This document shows positions 20,891 to 33,400 of a DNA stretch of 64,000 nucleotides, piece by piece. How positions within the stretch are numbered: position 1 is the first letter of the stretch; each line of letters starts with the position of its first letter. Under the pieces are notes generated by a model. The model had not been told where the DNA came from, searched no databases, and saw only the letters and a program-made list of their open reading frames with translations. The stretch comes from Hemileia vastatrix (Eukaryota; Basidiomycota; Pucciniomycetes; Pucciniales; Zaghouaniaceae): contig JASXTE010000011.1 of assembly GCA_030280995.1 (NCBI GenBank), positions 5,303,501 through 5,367,500 of the forward strand, given 5' to 3'. The translations under genes were made by a program, and so were the position numbers.

Positions 20891-21737
20891 TCTTTTTTTA
20901 TCAAAATACTTTACTATCGTTACACTGTATATGGTCAACAAAACTGTGATGAAACTTAACGAAATGCAAGAAGACCTTCTTTGAAATTTTCGAAAACTTA
21001 AAATTCTTAAAATATGGGTGAAGATAGTGTTGGAAAATTTTTAAAAATTTATTGGAAGAAGTGTTCACAGGGGAACCTTCTTAATTTAATATTGGCAAGT
21101 GTGGGGGTAATTGATGGGCTGGCTGCTCTATACACAATTACCCCATAATGTTCATTTCCAAAATTTTCCCTGTTTCTAGTTGAATCCTGGCTTTGTCTTT
21201 TAATTTTAGGAAGTCCACTAAGACTATAAACTGGAACGAATCAAGAGACACCACTCTCAACGCCGGATTCAAGATTTTTTTTATTTTATTTTGTTTTGAT
21301 TTTTTTATGTTAGATTGTGATTTCTTTTCTTTAATATATATTATGAATTATTGTAAAGGTGATGCTCACTGGTGGTCTCTAATCATTTTTATAAATTGGA
21401 GGGAGCCCACCCAGTGATCATCATTATAAAAATTATCTTCTAAAAAACTTTCATTTATTTTCTTTTCTTTCAATTTCTCAAAATTGTGTAACCACATCAA
21501 GTTGCACTTGGATGTGGGTATGATGTTGAGGGTACGGCTCATCAAATGGCCGGGGGGCATCTTTTAAAAATTTTATTTAAATTTTTTTTATTATTATTAC
21601 TTTTTTTATCTTTCTTTTCACATTCTTTTATCTTTCTTCAAAAATTATATTTTAACTTTTATTTCAAAAACTATCTTTTCTAAAATCTTTTATTTTAAAT
21701 TAAAAACAAAATTAAAATTAAAAATAAATAAAAATAA

Positions 21738-21768
<31 letters not shown>

Positions 21769-22010
21769 TAAAAATAAAAATAAAATAAAAATAAAAAAAT
21801 AAAAAATAAATAAATAAAAAAATAATTAAATAAATAAAAATAAAATAATAAAATAATAAAAAAATTAATTAATTAATTAAATCAAAATTATTATTATATT
21901 TCTTAGTTTTATTTTTCAGTCTTCATTCCTTTTAGTCTTATTCATTTAGTTTAGACAGGAAACAGGGTCTAGGAGAACTCAATACCTATGGGATTTTACT
22001 TCAAGACAGC
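20891..22010 (+). other. Element II 3' UTR, first part
   Basis: Non-coding part of the long 3' UTR. It holds one hairpin unit at 21212-21233 (AGTC-CACTAA-GACT-ATAAACTGG) and an A/T microsatellite of AAAATA-type units near 21700-21880. Confidence 0.7.
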
Positions 22011-22014
22011 TGTT

Positions 22015-22761
22015 AGTCCTCCAAGACTTTAAACTGGCTACTGTTCAAGACTTTCCTTAAGGTTTTATACGAATTTTGGAGCTGTTAGTCCTCCAAGACT
22101 TTAAACTGGCTAATTTTCAAGACTGTCATTAAAGATTTTATATTGGAGCTGTTAGTCCTTCAAGACTTTAAACTGAATTTCAAGGATGATTCAAGATTTT
22201 ATGGATATTTTTGGAGACGGATTTTTGTATTTTCTTATCAATCAAATGTTAGGTCCACCAAGACCTTAAACTGGAGTGTTATCAAATGTTAGATCCACCA
22301 AGACCTTAAACTGGACTGTTATCAAGCTGTTGGGTCCACCATGACCTTAAACTGGATTTCTTATCGATTAAATGTTTGGTCCACCATGACTTTAAACTGG
22401 CAGTTCATTCATTGTTTTAGTCCACTATGACTTTAAACTGGAAAATTAATATCTGCAGGATAATTCAACATTCATTGGACCACTATGGCCTTATACTGGA
22501 TTACTTGTCGATCAAATGTTTGGTCCACTATGACATTAAACTGGATTATCAAATTTATTCAATCTTTGGTCAAGCCTAGGCCTTACTTAGGAATTTATCA
22601 AGTTATTTATGCACCTAAACGATCTTTGGTCCACCAAGACCATAAACTGGCAATCGATTATATGTTTGGTCTACCAAGACTTTAAATTGGAATGTCAATC
22701 TTGTTTGGATAACTCAATTCAATCTTTTAATTTATCACTTTCCACTAAGACTCTAAACTGG
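22015..22761 (+). repeat. Main 3' UTR hairpin array of element II (~14 copies)
   Basis: Units of 4-bp stem, 6-nt loop and TTAAACTGG recur every 40-75 bp. AGTC/GACT stems start at 22015, 22087, 22154 and 22419. GGTC/GACC or GGTC/GACT stems start at 22252, 22333, 22378, 22628 and 22668. Imperfect copies are near 22292, 22477, 22522, 22568 and 22741. Loops read CTCCAA, CACCAA, CACCAT, CACTAT and similar. Stem bases change in pairs while loop pattern and tail persist. Confidence 0.85.
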
Positions 22762-23419
22762 TTATTCAATTATTTCTGGAATTGGGTGCTGATAAGCTTT
22801 AGGATGTTAAAATTTTAGGTGGTGATGATGCCAAGGAAAGCATAATGGTTAATTAGGTGAAATTTGTGGCGCTTTAAAATGGTCTAAAGTTGAAATTATT
22901 ATTGGAAGCCTGGAAAAAGTATTTTATGGGTTTGCTGTATAGCAAAGTTTGAAAATTGTGATGAAGGAATCAGAAGTTAGGATGGTAGTTGGATTTTAGG
23001 GAATGATTTTTTTAGTGCCTCATAGTTAGGCCATTTTTTTTTGGTGTGAAGCTTGGAGGACCTTATGGCAAGATTGGAATCATAGAATTCGGCTCAGTGG
23101 GGGGCCCTATGAGGTTGGAATCAGGAGTATTCGGCTCATAGGAAGATCCACTCTCTCAATGCTGTGACAAGAAGGAAGACTGGTATATGGGAGTCTGAAG
23201 GGATTCAAACCTTGCTCTCAGTAGTGAAATCATCACAAGATTTATTTTATTTTATTTTATGTTATATCAAGCCAGAGAAGAAGAAACAACATTTTTATTA
23301 TAAAGAATTAAAAGAAGACCAGCTAAAACAAATTTATCAAATTACTTTATTGGAAAAGATAATTCTTTTGGAATTGCTCAACCACTTATGCAAAGTTTTA
23401 AGAATGGGGACATTCTCGA
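22762..23419 (+). other. Element II 3' UTR, last part
   Basis: No gene or further hairpin units recognised between the array and the polypurine tract. A 91-codon frame at 23164-23439 runs into the LTR and has no known domain. Confidence 0.55.
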
Positions 23420-23431
23420 TTGGAGGGAGGA
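23420..23431 (+). promoter_or_regulatory. Polypurine tract of element II
   Basis: TTGGAGGGAGGA directly precedes the TGTGGTAGCC start of the 3' LTR. Confidence 0.8.
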
Positions 23432-24528
23432 TGTGGTAGCCTAAAGTTTAGTATGGCACCTAAGTACGTAAATGGAGTTATTACGGCGTGCAAGATTGGC
23501 GTTATTATTTTTTATATAAGGGTTTTATTTAATTTATTGGAGTTTAAAATATGAAGAAATTGGTCACGAGCGAATGCCTATACAAATACAATTTATTTTA
23601 CGGAGAAAACTTATTTTACGGTCTGAAAAATTTATAAGTATCAATTCAAGTCACTCAAGAACCTTGGGAAATTTTCCCAGAATTTTTACTATTTTTCTTA
23701 TATTTTTAAATGAATTTTAAAGTTTTATAGAAATATTTACGTTTTCAAAAATTACTTAACTTTGATGAATTTTCACGGGGTAATTAGAGCTGCGCAGACT
23801 ACGAAAATTAGTTTGGTATGTAAAGGGGAAGTAGCTCTATTATGTGTAATTTTTCTAGATTTTTTATTATAGTTTTAAGGTTCTAATTGAGTCCGGAAGT
23901 CCGGACGGACTCCGTTTCGACTCCGTACGGGCTCCGGATTGACTCTGGAAGAGCTCTGGAGGGGAAAACTTAGGCACATGACTAGGAATACTTAAGCGCT
24001 TCTCAAACTCGAAATTGAGAGGGGGGACACAACATACAGCTTAATCTTTAACCACCACAGTCTCATTTTTTATTACTCAACAAATTAAATAAATTGTAAT
24101 ACCCTTATAACTTTATATTTTATATATAACATTTTAGAAATACTACTCAACAATTTAAATCACACTTCATACAGGGTATCTTTAGAAAGGTCTTCATCAC
24201 TGGGACTTGATTATTGCTGTCTCATAAAAATTTAAATTATTATAAAAACATAAAAGTCAATCTTTTCAGATCTTTCACTGGTACACCTTAATTGTTGTTA
24301 TCAGTATTTCTTCCTCAACAGCCACTTTTATTAAAATCTCAATAAGCGTTAAATATATTAGAGTTTCATTATTTTTTTATCAATCAGATCCAAGTAGATT
24401 GGTTAGCTTAGTGATTTAGAATTCCCATTTTGTTATTTTATTGGAAGGACGGGGTTTTCAGCTAAATCCACACATCTCCTCCGGATTCTACTTACAGCAA
24501 GGCGACTGTAAGAGTTTACCTTACCATA
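23432..24528 (+). repeat. Element II 3' LTR
   Basis: 1097 bp, nearly identical to 12588-13706 except for a ~22-bp deletion in the TCCGTACGG repeat and a few base changes. Confidence 0.93.
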
Positions 24529-24532
24529 CCGT

Positions 24533-24679
24533 TTGCAGCAAAAACTTTTATCACGTGACGTATGACGTTCGTCGTTTTCTCGCCTCCACTCGTCCTTTAC
24601 AGGTACCTGTACGCCGATGGTCCCCTCGATTACGCCTCAAGTAACGTTGCGCCGTCGATATTTCGGAAAGTATCCCAAT
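24533..24679 (-). other. Element I leader fragment with primer-binding site
   Basis: The part of element I cut off by element II. It is clearly richer in G and C than its surroundings (several CG dinucleotides). On the minus strand ATTGGGATACTTTCC (24665-24679) abuts the LTR end. Elements III and IV have the related ATTGGGGAACTTTC and ATTGGGGGTCTTTCC in the same place, so the family shares a primer. Confidence 0.75.
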
Positions 24680-25501
24680 TGTCAAGGGTCACTTTTGGTC
24701 TAGAAGCTTTGGTACAGTGTAATATGAAGATTTTAAGGATTATTTGACTCTCAAAAGTTAGGTACGTATTTCTCAATCAAGTATGATTTCTTTTACTCAA
24801 AATAAGAGGTAGATTTAAATATTTTATATAAGTTATAGATTAGAATTACGTTTGTTGTAAGTACTAAAGATATAAAATATAAGAAATAAGTTTTAGTGTT
24901 GTAGTTATTGTAATAAATGAGTTGGTAAAAAAGAATGATCAAAAGACAACAAAAAGAGAGGCCTTTTATAGGCAAAGGAGAGACAAAGCACGGAAATCAA
25001 ATTCTAAAAACAGTAGGAAGAGAGAGAGAAAAAGAACATTCCAGAAAGAGTATTTCAAATAATAAAGTTATTCTAAAAAGAAGGCGTCAAAAAGATGTAT
25101 TTACAGAGTATGTCAGAAATACTTCAATATTTTTAATATTTACTGTAAAAGTCAATCCTAAATAAGAAATTTGATTTTTTTGTATATATTTAATATTATT
25201 TGAATATTTAAATCTTATTTTATCTTTGTATTTATTTTTTAATATAAAATTTTATTTTTTCCCAACCTGTCAAATGAGCACGGTGTTAGAGAAAAATATA
25301 AGGGACAAAATTTTAATTTTAATTTTAATTATTTATTTAATTAATTAATTTAATTTTAACATTTTGTAATTAGTTAATTTATTATAACTAATTTTAATGT
25401 AACTAAATGATAATTAAATAATAATTAAAAATGATAAGGTGCAGCTTCATCCAGTAAATAATTAATTATTTCACTGGGTAAGTCTAGTAGCCTGGCTGAC
25501 A
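24680..25501 (-). repeat. Element I 5' LTR
   Basis: 822 bp, matching 4787-5608 with a handful of differences. Followed by the GTCTC target duplication at 25502-25506. TATAAAAG on the minus strand at 24963-24970. Confidence 0.93.
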
Positions 25502-25506
25502 GTCTC

Positions 25507-26935
25507 ATTTTTTTCATGTTACATATTTTCTAAATTGAATTTTTCATTCCTTTTTTTAATATTTTTTGATGTTTTAAGAAATGTAACTAGCTGCATTAAT
25601 TAAAACAGGTTTTGGACCCTTAAATTCCCTCTTTTAATTTTTGTTACTTTGTGAAATTTCCTTTTCCTTATTATTTTGTTGTCATCCATTTAAATCTGTA
25701 TATACAAGTATTTTGGTGTACGCAGTTTACCTTGTCTATATAAGAGCCTTGGACCTCTCTTGTTTTTATCATATCTTTTACCTAAAATTATATTTACATT
25801 TAATAAATTAAGCATTTTTTGTTTGCTTATTACATTTAAGTACAATTAAAAATTATTTTGAAGTTATTAAAGCCTGAGTTTTTAATAAAATTATTTGGAA
25901 TTGAATACTTCAGTTAGAACAGACTCTACTTCATTGCCTTCCAATACCTTCACCACCAACTGGTCCCCTGTGCATTAAACCTTCTAGAGAAGTTATCCAA
26001 TAGGGGAGATCAAGGAAAATGAGAGAAAAAATTAGAAGTTAGGCATTAAGATTTCTGATTTGAGGCCAAAGGGATGGGTCTCAAAGGAAAAAAATGCTTC
26101 ATTATTATTAGAAAAAAAGCAGATTTGGATTACATTTCAGTGAAAGTACTTTTACTCCAAGGAAGATAGCTGAACTTTAGTATAATTTCAAGGTTAAGAA
26201 CAAGTGCTCTGATGCAAGGGAGGAATCTCTCAAAATATTGATTCAACTTAGTAGGGTATTTCTCAAATATAAAAGGGAAAATCTTAAAAAGATCTATATT
26301 ATTTCAAATGATATGAATATGAAAGATTTAAAAGTATTTATTAAGGAAAATTAATAATTTGATTCTAAAAACTGAAGGTGAATAGTAGATACAAAAAGGC
26401 TTTATATAGCCAAATCAAAGAAGTTGTCAGGCTTAAAATCATACTGGAATTAAACAAGATATAATGTAAGTAAATATCCTAAATAAAGGAACCAAAATTC
26501 ATTGAATGAAGATAAAAAACAGGTACTAATTACATTTATAGGTTTCTTAAAAGGAAAGATTTAAATAGCTAATATAATTGATTTTTTTATATTTATCTAT
26601 TAGTATTTTGATAGATTGTATATGAAGTAGTTGAAATGACGGTAAAGGTTTGAATTTGTTTTAAATTTTCAATATAATAAAATCAACAAAACACTTTAGA
26701 AAGAGCTAAACATCAAAATAATAATATTGATTTGAATAATGAAAAGATGAAGATAAATTTTGTGAAATACAAGTTGAAGAATAAGCATCTATAAATTCCC
26801 ATCAGAAGAGAAAATTGTAAGGGAAAGAATAATACTATATAATTTGAATTTTTAAGAAATAAAATATAAAGATACAATGAATAAAAATTAAAGACAGGTT
26901 AATAAAAATTATGAAAAAGTTTTTTATTAAAATTG
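25507..26935. other. Intergenic; possible old LTR fragment
   Basis: AT-rich, no gene seen. Between about 25700 and 26000 there is TATATAAG with a downstream CTCTC stretch and then an ACCAACTGGTCC segment, which could be the promoter and end of an old LTR. I see no second copy, so this is weak. Confidence 0.35.
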
Positions 26936-26939
26936 TGAG

Positions 26940-27080
26940 GCCTAGCTTAAAATAGGCTTAAAACACTCATTGAAATCCTCATAGATCTAATATATTTCCA
27001 AAGCACCTTTCTCCATCTCCCTAGATCCCCCTTGGCCAATTCCAATAAATTTCTGGAAATATTTTAAATACCTAGAGCTC
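26940..27080 (+). repeat. Dispersed repeat R3, copy 1
   Basis: Contains CTCATAGATCTAATAT and CCATCTCCCTAGATCCCCCT. Related sequence occurs at 46715-46835 (CTTTGTCTCCCTGGATCCCTC) and, inverted, at 53343-53440 (CAATCTCTCCCTAGGCCCCCT). Ends are undefined and no coding frame is seen. Confidence 0.55.
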
Positions 27081-27423
27081 AGATATAGAACATATGGGGA
27101 TTTTATTCCCCAAATATAAACTAATAAATTATAATTTGGAGAATTTGGAGCTGATAATTAATAAATTGAGAATAAATGAGGGTTAATTAAAATTTATTGA
27201 GATACATAAAGAGCTTTAAACATTAATATCAAATTTTAAGTAATGTTTAGAAAAAATTAAAGTTAATACTAAATATGGATAGAAAAAACATCTACTTTGA
27301 AAATTTTTCTTCTATAACTTATCATTAAATTTATTTTTTATTTCCTTGTATCTTATTTTCAGCCTTTCCACTTTTGGCTGACAGACAAATTACTTAACTT
27401 TTATGAAATTCTTTGGCTTGTAC

Positions 27424-28323
27424 TGTCAGTTTGTGCTAGTATATAAGTATGATTTAATAGTAAATATTAATGTTCCAACTAATTATTAATAAATGATTTG
27501 GTGATTAAATCTCAGGGGAAGACTAATAAAATAGTTATTCTCAATTTAAACTCACAATACTTGGATGTTATGCGTGCTAGTGGTGGAAAATAGAATAATA
27601 AAATATAGTTATAGCTTATATAAAGATAATATCAATTAATAAAGGCTTTATAATATATTTCTATATGATAATAATTGTGTTTTAGTAAGTAAGTGATGTC
27701 TAATAACCATCAAAATTCTCCCTTACTTATACCAAAATCCACTGGAGTGCACAGACCTTCAATCCAGATGATGTCACTGCTATCCCTGGCAATTAAAGAA
27801 CTTTGAGAGCCCATCACCTCCCCATGGCTTCCACTTCAAGCAGTTTCAACACCCAGACCTCCAGTAAGGACCCTCCATCACAATTAATGATACCACAGAC
27901 ACATACCATAAATAGAATAGACTGATAAAAGCAGATACCATAAAGAAACAGGTAAAATAACTCATCCAAAGAGGATAAAATGAAACCCAAAGCATATAAA
28001 GGATCAAAATTAACTTTCCAAGCTCCCAATAACATCCCCAAGCATCCAAATCAACGCAGTAATCATATCCCAACTCATAAATCTGTGAAAATCCATCCAA
28101 GGAAGCAGATTAAGTTGCCAAACTGGATATATGCGCCTGAAATAAGTTTATATGCTTGTGTAGGCATTTTCAGTCCACTGGATACGTCCATATGACTTAA
28201 AATAAGCAGAAAAATAAAGGTTATAGGCTATTAAGAGGTTAAAACCCACTCATAGACCTAAATATACATAAAATAACTACATATTTCACTGAATATGAGG
28301 TTTATGTATACATATAAGCTTAT
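27424..28323 (-). repeat. Element IV 3' LTR, distal part
   Basis: Matches 44777 to about 45676 of the other LTR. The remaining 257 bp continue at 38023-38279, beyond inserted element III. Confidence 0.9.
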
Positions 28324-29825
28324 TTTCAGCCTGTATATCCCTAGGACTGAGTAAAAAGTACTTATAAGTTATTTTACACACATGAACTATACATGGGAAC
28401 AATAAATGAGAGTACACAAACAGTATACATAAGTAAAATTATGATAATACACAAAAAATGTCATTATAACACCTTATATACATGCATATATCCAACTTTT
28501 ATAAGTCTTATGTACTTAATATTAAGTTGGAATATGTTAGAGTAATATTAAGAACCTTAATTATAAGACTACATAATTTTTAAGTATACTTAAAGCTGTT
28601 ATTTTCATTGTTTTATGCAAAAAACAAGAAATGCGCTGTATTTCACTTAAAAGTTGATTATATGCACTATACATTTAAGAATATTAAAAATGAGCTTTGC
28701 CAGTTCAATTTTTCTCTTTAGAACTATTGATTTGGCTACTTAAATGCATCAAAATAACACTTTTCAAATTTGGTGTTTTTTATGCCAGAAATGGCTTCTG
28801 TGTACTGGCCACATACTGCCTGCATTTTTCCTGTGTGAATAGCTTCATTTTTAGCAAATTTAGCTTTTTCAAACTATAATTACCCCACATTCTATTCCCA
28901 CTGTGGGAAAACACACTAAAATAGGCAAGAGGCGCTTATTTAGTGTCCTAGCTTAATTAATAATGCATTGACCCTGCTTATATGCACTAATTTCATTAAT
29001 AACCTCACTCTTTGCGTCTTATTTCATCACCACGCTTAAATTTTCTTAAATTTAGTAAAGGATTTACCCGTGCAAGCGCCTGCCAAGAACTGCATGTAGT
29101 TACCCCACATCTCACACTCATTTTTGAGTTTTTGGGTGGTTTCTCAGTCAATATTGGTCATTTTTGAATGGGAATTTCACGTAGTATAATGTCAGGATTA
29201 GCCCCATTATTTCTACAGTGAATCCCCCTTATTATTAAGCTATTTTTTAACCTTAAAAATTCCCTCTTTGGTCTTTTATATTATTTTTTAATACACATAT
29301 ACTCTCTTTTTATCTTATTCTTTAATTTTGATGGATTTTCCTTATTATTACAGGATTTTGACAGTTGTTACTCTTCTAATTATAACATGGATTACTGGGG
29401 ATGTTGATGGGCATGTCTATTAGTTGGTTTGAGGCGTCATTAACTGTGTATTGGAGTGGTACATCAAGGAATTCATTAGGGAACTCAGTGTGTATAAAAG
29501 GAGGAAGTTTTTGGGTCTTGTTTCTACATTCTTTATCATTACAATTTACACCATATAACCAAATCAATTACAATAAACATCAATGAGTACTTTGATAAGT
29601 CTTTTGAGTAGTATCTGAATTGTTAAAATCTATTTTTCTACCAACTAAAAAGATTGTAAGCCATATATAAAATTAGTGAGAATTATATTACTGAGACCTT
29701 TATTTTGAATTATATTTTACTATTTGTTGGATCTACACTACAGTATTCATATAGGACCATATAAATCTTCTAGACAAAGAGTTTTCAAGCTAGTTCACGT
29801 CCTTTTAGCTGATCGTAGCCTGAAA
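28324..29825 (+). repeat. Element III 5' LTR
   Basis: About 1502 bp, matched by 36518-38017 and the solo LTR at 51845-53337. TATAAAAG lies at 29493-29500 inside GTGTATAAAAGGAGG, with AATAAA near 29573 as a possible poly(A) signal. Ends AGCCTGAAA. Confidence 0.92.
29493..29500 (+). promoter_or_regulatory. TATA box in element III 5' LTR
   Basis: TATAAAAG followed by GAGG, retained at the same place in the 3' LTR (37686-37693) and the solo LTR (53012-53019), which suggests it is the core promoter of this family. Confidence 0.6.
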
Positions 29826-29840
29826 ATTGGGGAACTTTCA
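29826..29840 (+). promoter_or_regulatory. Primer-binding site of element III
   Basis: ATTGGGGAACTTTCA directly follows the 5' LTR. It corresponds in place and sequence to the sites of elements I and IV. Confidence 0.65.
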
Positions 29841-30009
29841 TCAAGAATTCTGTTATAATCCAGTAAGTAAAAGTTTCAAAGAAGGTACACATAAATAAAA
29901 TCCCTATAGAAATATTTGGATAATTAAAACAGGTTGGGGTCACTTATATAGTGATTTCAGAAAAAGAAGCCCTGTTATATAATAAAATTGTGATATTGAA
30001 TCAACAATT

Positions 30010-30175
30010 TTACCACTAATTTAACATATAATTTTTATTAGTGGGTCTGTAAATAGACCAATTAAATTTGTGATCTTTGCAGATAAAATTTTTTACCACT
30101 AATTTAACATAAAATTGTTCTTAGTGGGAGTCTGTCAATAGACCAATTTAATTTTTGATCTTTGCAGATGATAAC
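30010..30175 (+). repeat. Duplicated hairpin block in element III leader
   Basis: Two ~80-bp copies each hold CCACTAATTTAACAT pairing with TTAGTGGG, then a GTCTG(T)-loop-AGACC hairpin, then TTTGCAGAT. The short hairpin (GGTCT-GTAAAT-AGACC in copy 1) recalls the stem-loops of element II, though without the TAAACTGG tail. Confidence 0.55.
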
Positions 30176-30474
30176 CAATTAAACTGATTAATTGTTTTCT
30201 TTTAATAGGACTCTTAATCCCTTTTTGTTGGTTTGTAAAATTCATTTAATATTTAGAAAGAATCTTACTGACAAATTTTCTTTTTTAAATATAAAAACAC
30301 GGCTACATTTTGTAGACCAGTTAAATAAAGTGACCACATAAAAGCATATTTGACTTTTGGCACTTCTAAATTCACTTTATACCTACAAGTAAGCAATAAA
30401 ATTGTCTTCAGTGGTATTAATAAATACTGATAAAACTCCTTTTTGAAGTTTTAAAAATCTCAAATTTCAATTCT

Positions 30475-33400
30475 TTGATTAAATTCCACATAAAAATGTG
30501 TGAAAACAATGATATTGTGAGTAATAAGACAAAACCTTATAGCTTAAGATCTAGAGCTGAGAAACCTGGTTCAGGACATTCAAATGGAGGGCCAGGAGTC
30601 CCCCATAAACACCATCACTCCACAAATGTCTCTGGAGGAAAGGAAAAAACTTTTAAAACAGGTATCAATAAAGAAAACAAAAAATACCTTAAAAGAACAA
30701 ATTCACTCCCTCTCCACTCTACTGAACACCTTGACAATAAGGGTAAAAAATATAGTGGACCAGATAATTAATCTGGAGAAAAGAGCAGCTCATAGTTTTG
30801 TAGAAGTCAATCAAGCTCTAGTAGAAATAAAGGCTCAACCACCAAAAGTGGCATCCAAAAGTTCCATAGCAACACCTACAGCCCAAGAAGAGGATCAAAA
30901 ACTTACAGTAAGCAAATGGAAGTGGGATTGGTACGCCCAAAACTAAAACAACCCTCAACAGCAGGGCTCCAGAAGTCACCCTTACAGGGGAAGGCCAAGG
31001 AGAGGCAGGGTAAATGGAATAAGACCTTGGTAAGTCATCCATCTTCTCAGGATCAATTATATAATCCTAAAAATGAATTGCTTATAGGTAATGAAACTGA
31101 TAGAGAGTTATTGGATATAATTGATAAGGATTTAAAAAATTATTCATTTGAAAATAACATGTTAAACTTGTCTTCAAATGAGGACAATGTACATAGTTTT
31201 ATTGACCACCAGCAAAATGCTATTAATATAAAAATGGAACCAAATGAATTAAATCTTGAATCTGATGATGAGTCTTCTGAATCGGACACAGAAAAAATTG
31301 AATATTTTCTAAAAGAAAATCCAATGGAACCAAAAATAATTGGTAAATTATTATTAAGAATTGAACAATTGGAAGAATTCTCTAGAGAGTCAAACAATAA
31401 TACAGAAAGTGAATTATTAAACCTCACACAATCATTGAGTACAACAGCCAATAGTTTAAAAATTATTGAGAATTCAAATAATGAATTAATCAATGAAAAC
31501 AAAAGATTAAATTCTGAGATTAAAAATTTAGAAAATAAATTAGAACATTCTCAGAATATTATGGCTACCATAGAGGGACATGTAAAATTGTCTTTTTCAA
31601 ATGTAAATGATACCTTAGCTCATGTACCTGTAATAAATGATAGGTTACAAAGAGTAGAAATTGAAGTAGCTAAAATTTTGAAAAATGCTGAAAAAATAAA
31701 AGATAATACCTCTTATGTGGAAAGAGTACGAGGTTTTATGAAACACTCTGATGATAAACCAATTATTGAACATGAACATAGTGTCATGGGCTCTGAGAAT
31801 ATAAAATCAGTAAAAGATGAAATAAATGATCATCTTTCTAAAGTAAGTGAATTACTCAATATTCCTCAGGTTAGGGAAGCAAAAACTAGCCAAAAGAACT
31901 GGCCTAAGTTAGATCAGTACCCTTCTTTTGACAGGGATTCAAAATCTGATTGGCAACAATTCATTCAAAGAATTGATAACTTAAAATTTTCATACAAATT
32001 ACCTGATGAAGAAATTACATCAAAATTAATATCTTTATTTACAGATGTGGCCTTATTATGGTTTGAATCTGTGTTGAGTGCGGGAATTAACTACTCCTGG
32101 AATGAATGGAAGGCACTAATTGAAAGACAATTTGGTGGCCCAAAATTCAGAATCACTCAACAAAGATTGTATGAAAGAGCCAGATATAATCCAAATTCTG
32201 GAGATAAACCCATGGTCTTTTTAATGAATTTAATAAAAATCATGAAAGCTATGGATCCAAAAATGGATTATGATTAATGGAAAGAGAAAATAATATACAG
32301 GTTGCCTATATCAGTTAGAGACATTATTGTAGCTAGAACTGAAATCATCAGAGATACCTCTGGGTTCATTAATATATGAAATGAAATATTATTAAACCAC
32401 AAATATGAAACCAAGTATAATAATTACAAACAAAGTGTTGATGTAGTAAAACCTACTACAAGTAAATTGCCAGTGGAGAAGAAAAAACCTTCAGCTCCCC
32501 TTGTCCCTAAAAGACAAGAGAATAACACTTGTTATAGATGTAATGAACCTTGGGTTAAGGGTAACACGCGTAAGAAGAGAATAAATGTTATTGAAATGTC
32601 ACGAAATTCTGAACCAAGTAATCATGAAGATGATAACATGGAATCCAGTGAGGATTGTAAAAGTAACATATCTTATAGTGATGATGAACATGAGATATTT
32701 GTATTAGAAAAGGATATTATGTTCCTGAATGATGCTATACCTCATACAGACACATCTTTAACTTCCATTGAGGAAGCTGAAATAATTAAAGATGTATCTC
32801 ATGATACTTACAAAATAAGACCTATCAGAGCACCTGTTATCACATATGGAAAAGAAATGAATGCCATTCTTGACACTGGGGCTGCAGGTAGTGTAGTTTC
32901 AATTAATACATTAATGAAACTTGACAGTAAGTACCAGGAAAAACTAGAACCTGTTCAGACAAAGAACTGGAGGGGTTTTGGTTCAGTTTTAAATCCAATT
33001 GGCAAATACAAAACTTCTGTCTTCTTTAAATATAATAATGGATATGTTAGAGCAGTGTGTGAATTTGTTGTAATGGATAATAATAATTGTAGTGATTGGC
33101 TTATTATTGGCAATGATTTATTGACAAAATTTGGCATTAAACTAGATCCTGCAAACAATTGCTTCACTATAGGCGTGAATGGTAAGAGAAAATTCAGTGT
33201 ATGCCATTTCTCCTAGAGAAGAACAACTGCAAGGTGGAAGAACCACCACTGAAGTGGTTGATTTGTACAATGAAATCCAAAAGGCCTCTTCCAGTCCTCA
33301 ACTCTCAAAAATTGAAGAAGAAAATATTTTGAGATTGATTAATTCATATCCTATGGAATTTGCTCATGGTTCAAATGAACTAGGATTGGTCAAAGACCAT

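Larger units (their letters stand above)
12588..24528 (+). mobile_element. Ty3/Gypsy element II, nested in element I leader
   Basis: 11.9-kb plus-strand element. LTRs at 12588-13706 and 23432-24528 begin TGTGGTAGCC and end TACCATA; they are nearly identical apart from a ~22-bp indel in a TCCGTACGG-type repeat. A 4-bp duplication CCGT lies at 12584-12587 and 24529-24532. Gag-protease and pol are separate frames joined by a probable -1 frameshift, and there is a 2.7-kb 3' UTR. The RT motif (FIDD then GGIKGP) is unlike that of elements I, III and IV, so it is another lineage. It inserted after element I, and both are young by LTR similarity. Confidence 0.95.
4787..25501 (-). mobile_element. Ty3/Gypsy chromodomain element I (split by element II)
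   Basis: Minus-strand LTR retrotransposon of about 8.77 kb once the nested element II (plus its 4-bp duplication) is removed. LTRs at 4787-5608 and 24680-25501 are both 822 bp, start TGTCAGCC, end TTGACA, and differ at only a handful of sites. A 5-bp target duplication GTCTC lies at 4782-4786 and 25502-25506. A purine tract (AGAGTGAGGGAG) abuts the 3' LTR and a primer-binding-like site (ATTGGGATACTTTCC) abuts the 5' LTR. The long pol frame is intact but the gag start carries two stops. The integrase C-terminus holds a chromodomain-like segment, which places it among chromoviruses. Confidence 0.93.

Noticed and set aside
22015..22761. CRISPR-like array
   Set aside because: Units are ~23 nt with variable spacing and diverged sequence, inside a eukaryotic retrotransposon 3' UTR; spacers are not uniform.
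27814..28195. Frames of 71-84 codons (and the matching one at 45167-45394)
   Set aside because: They lie in the LTR of element IV and are present in both LTR copies with no domain.
29376..29586. Frames of about 60 codons, repeated near 37590
   Set aside because: LTR sequence of element III around the TATA box; not genes.
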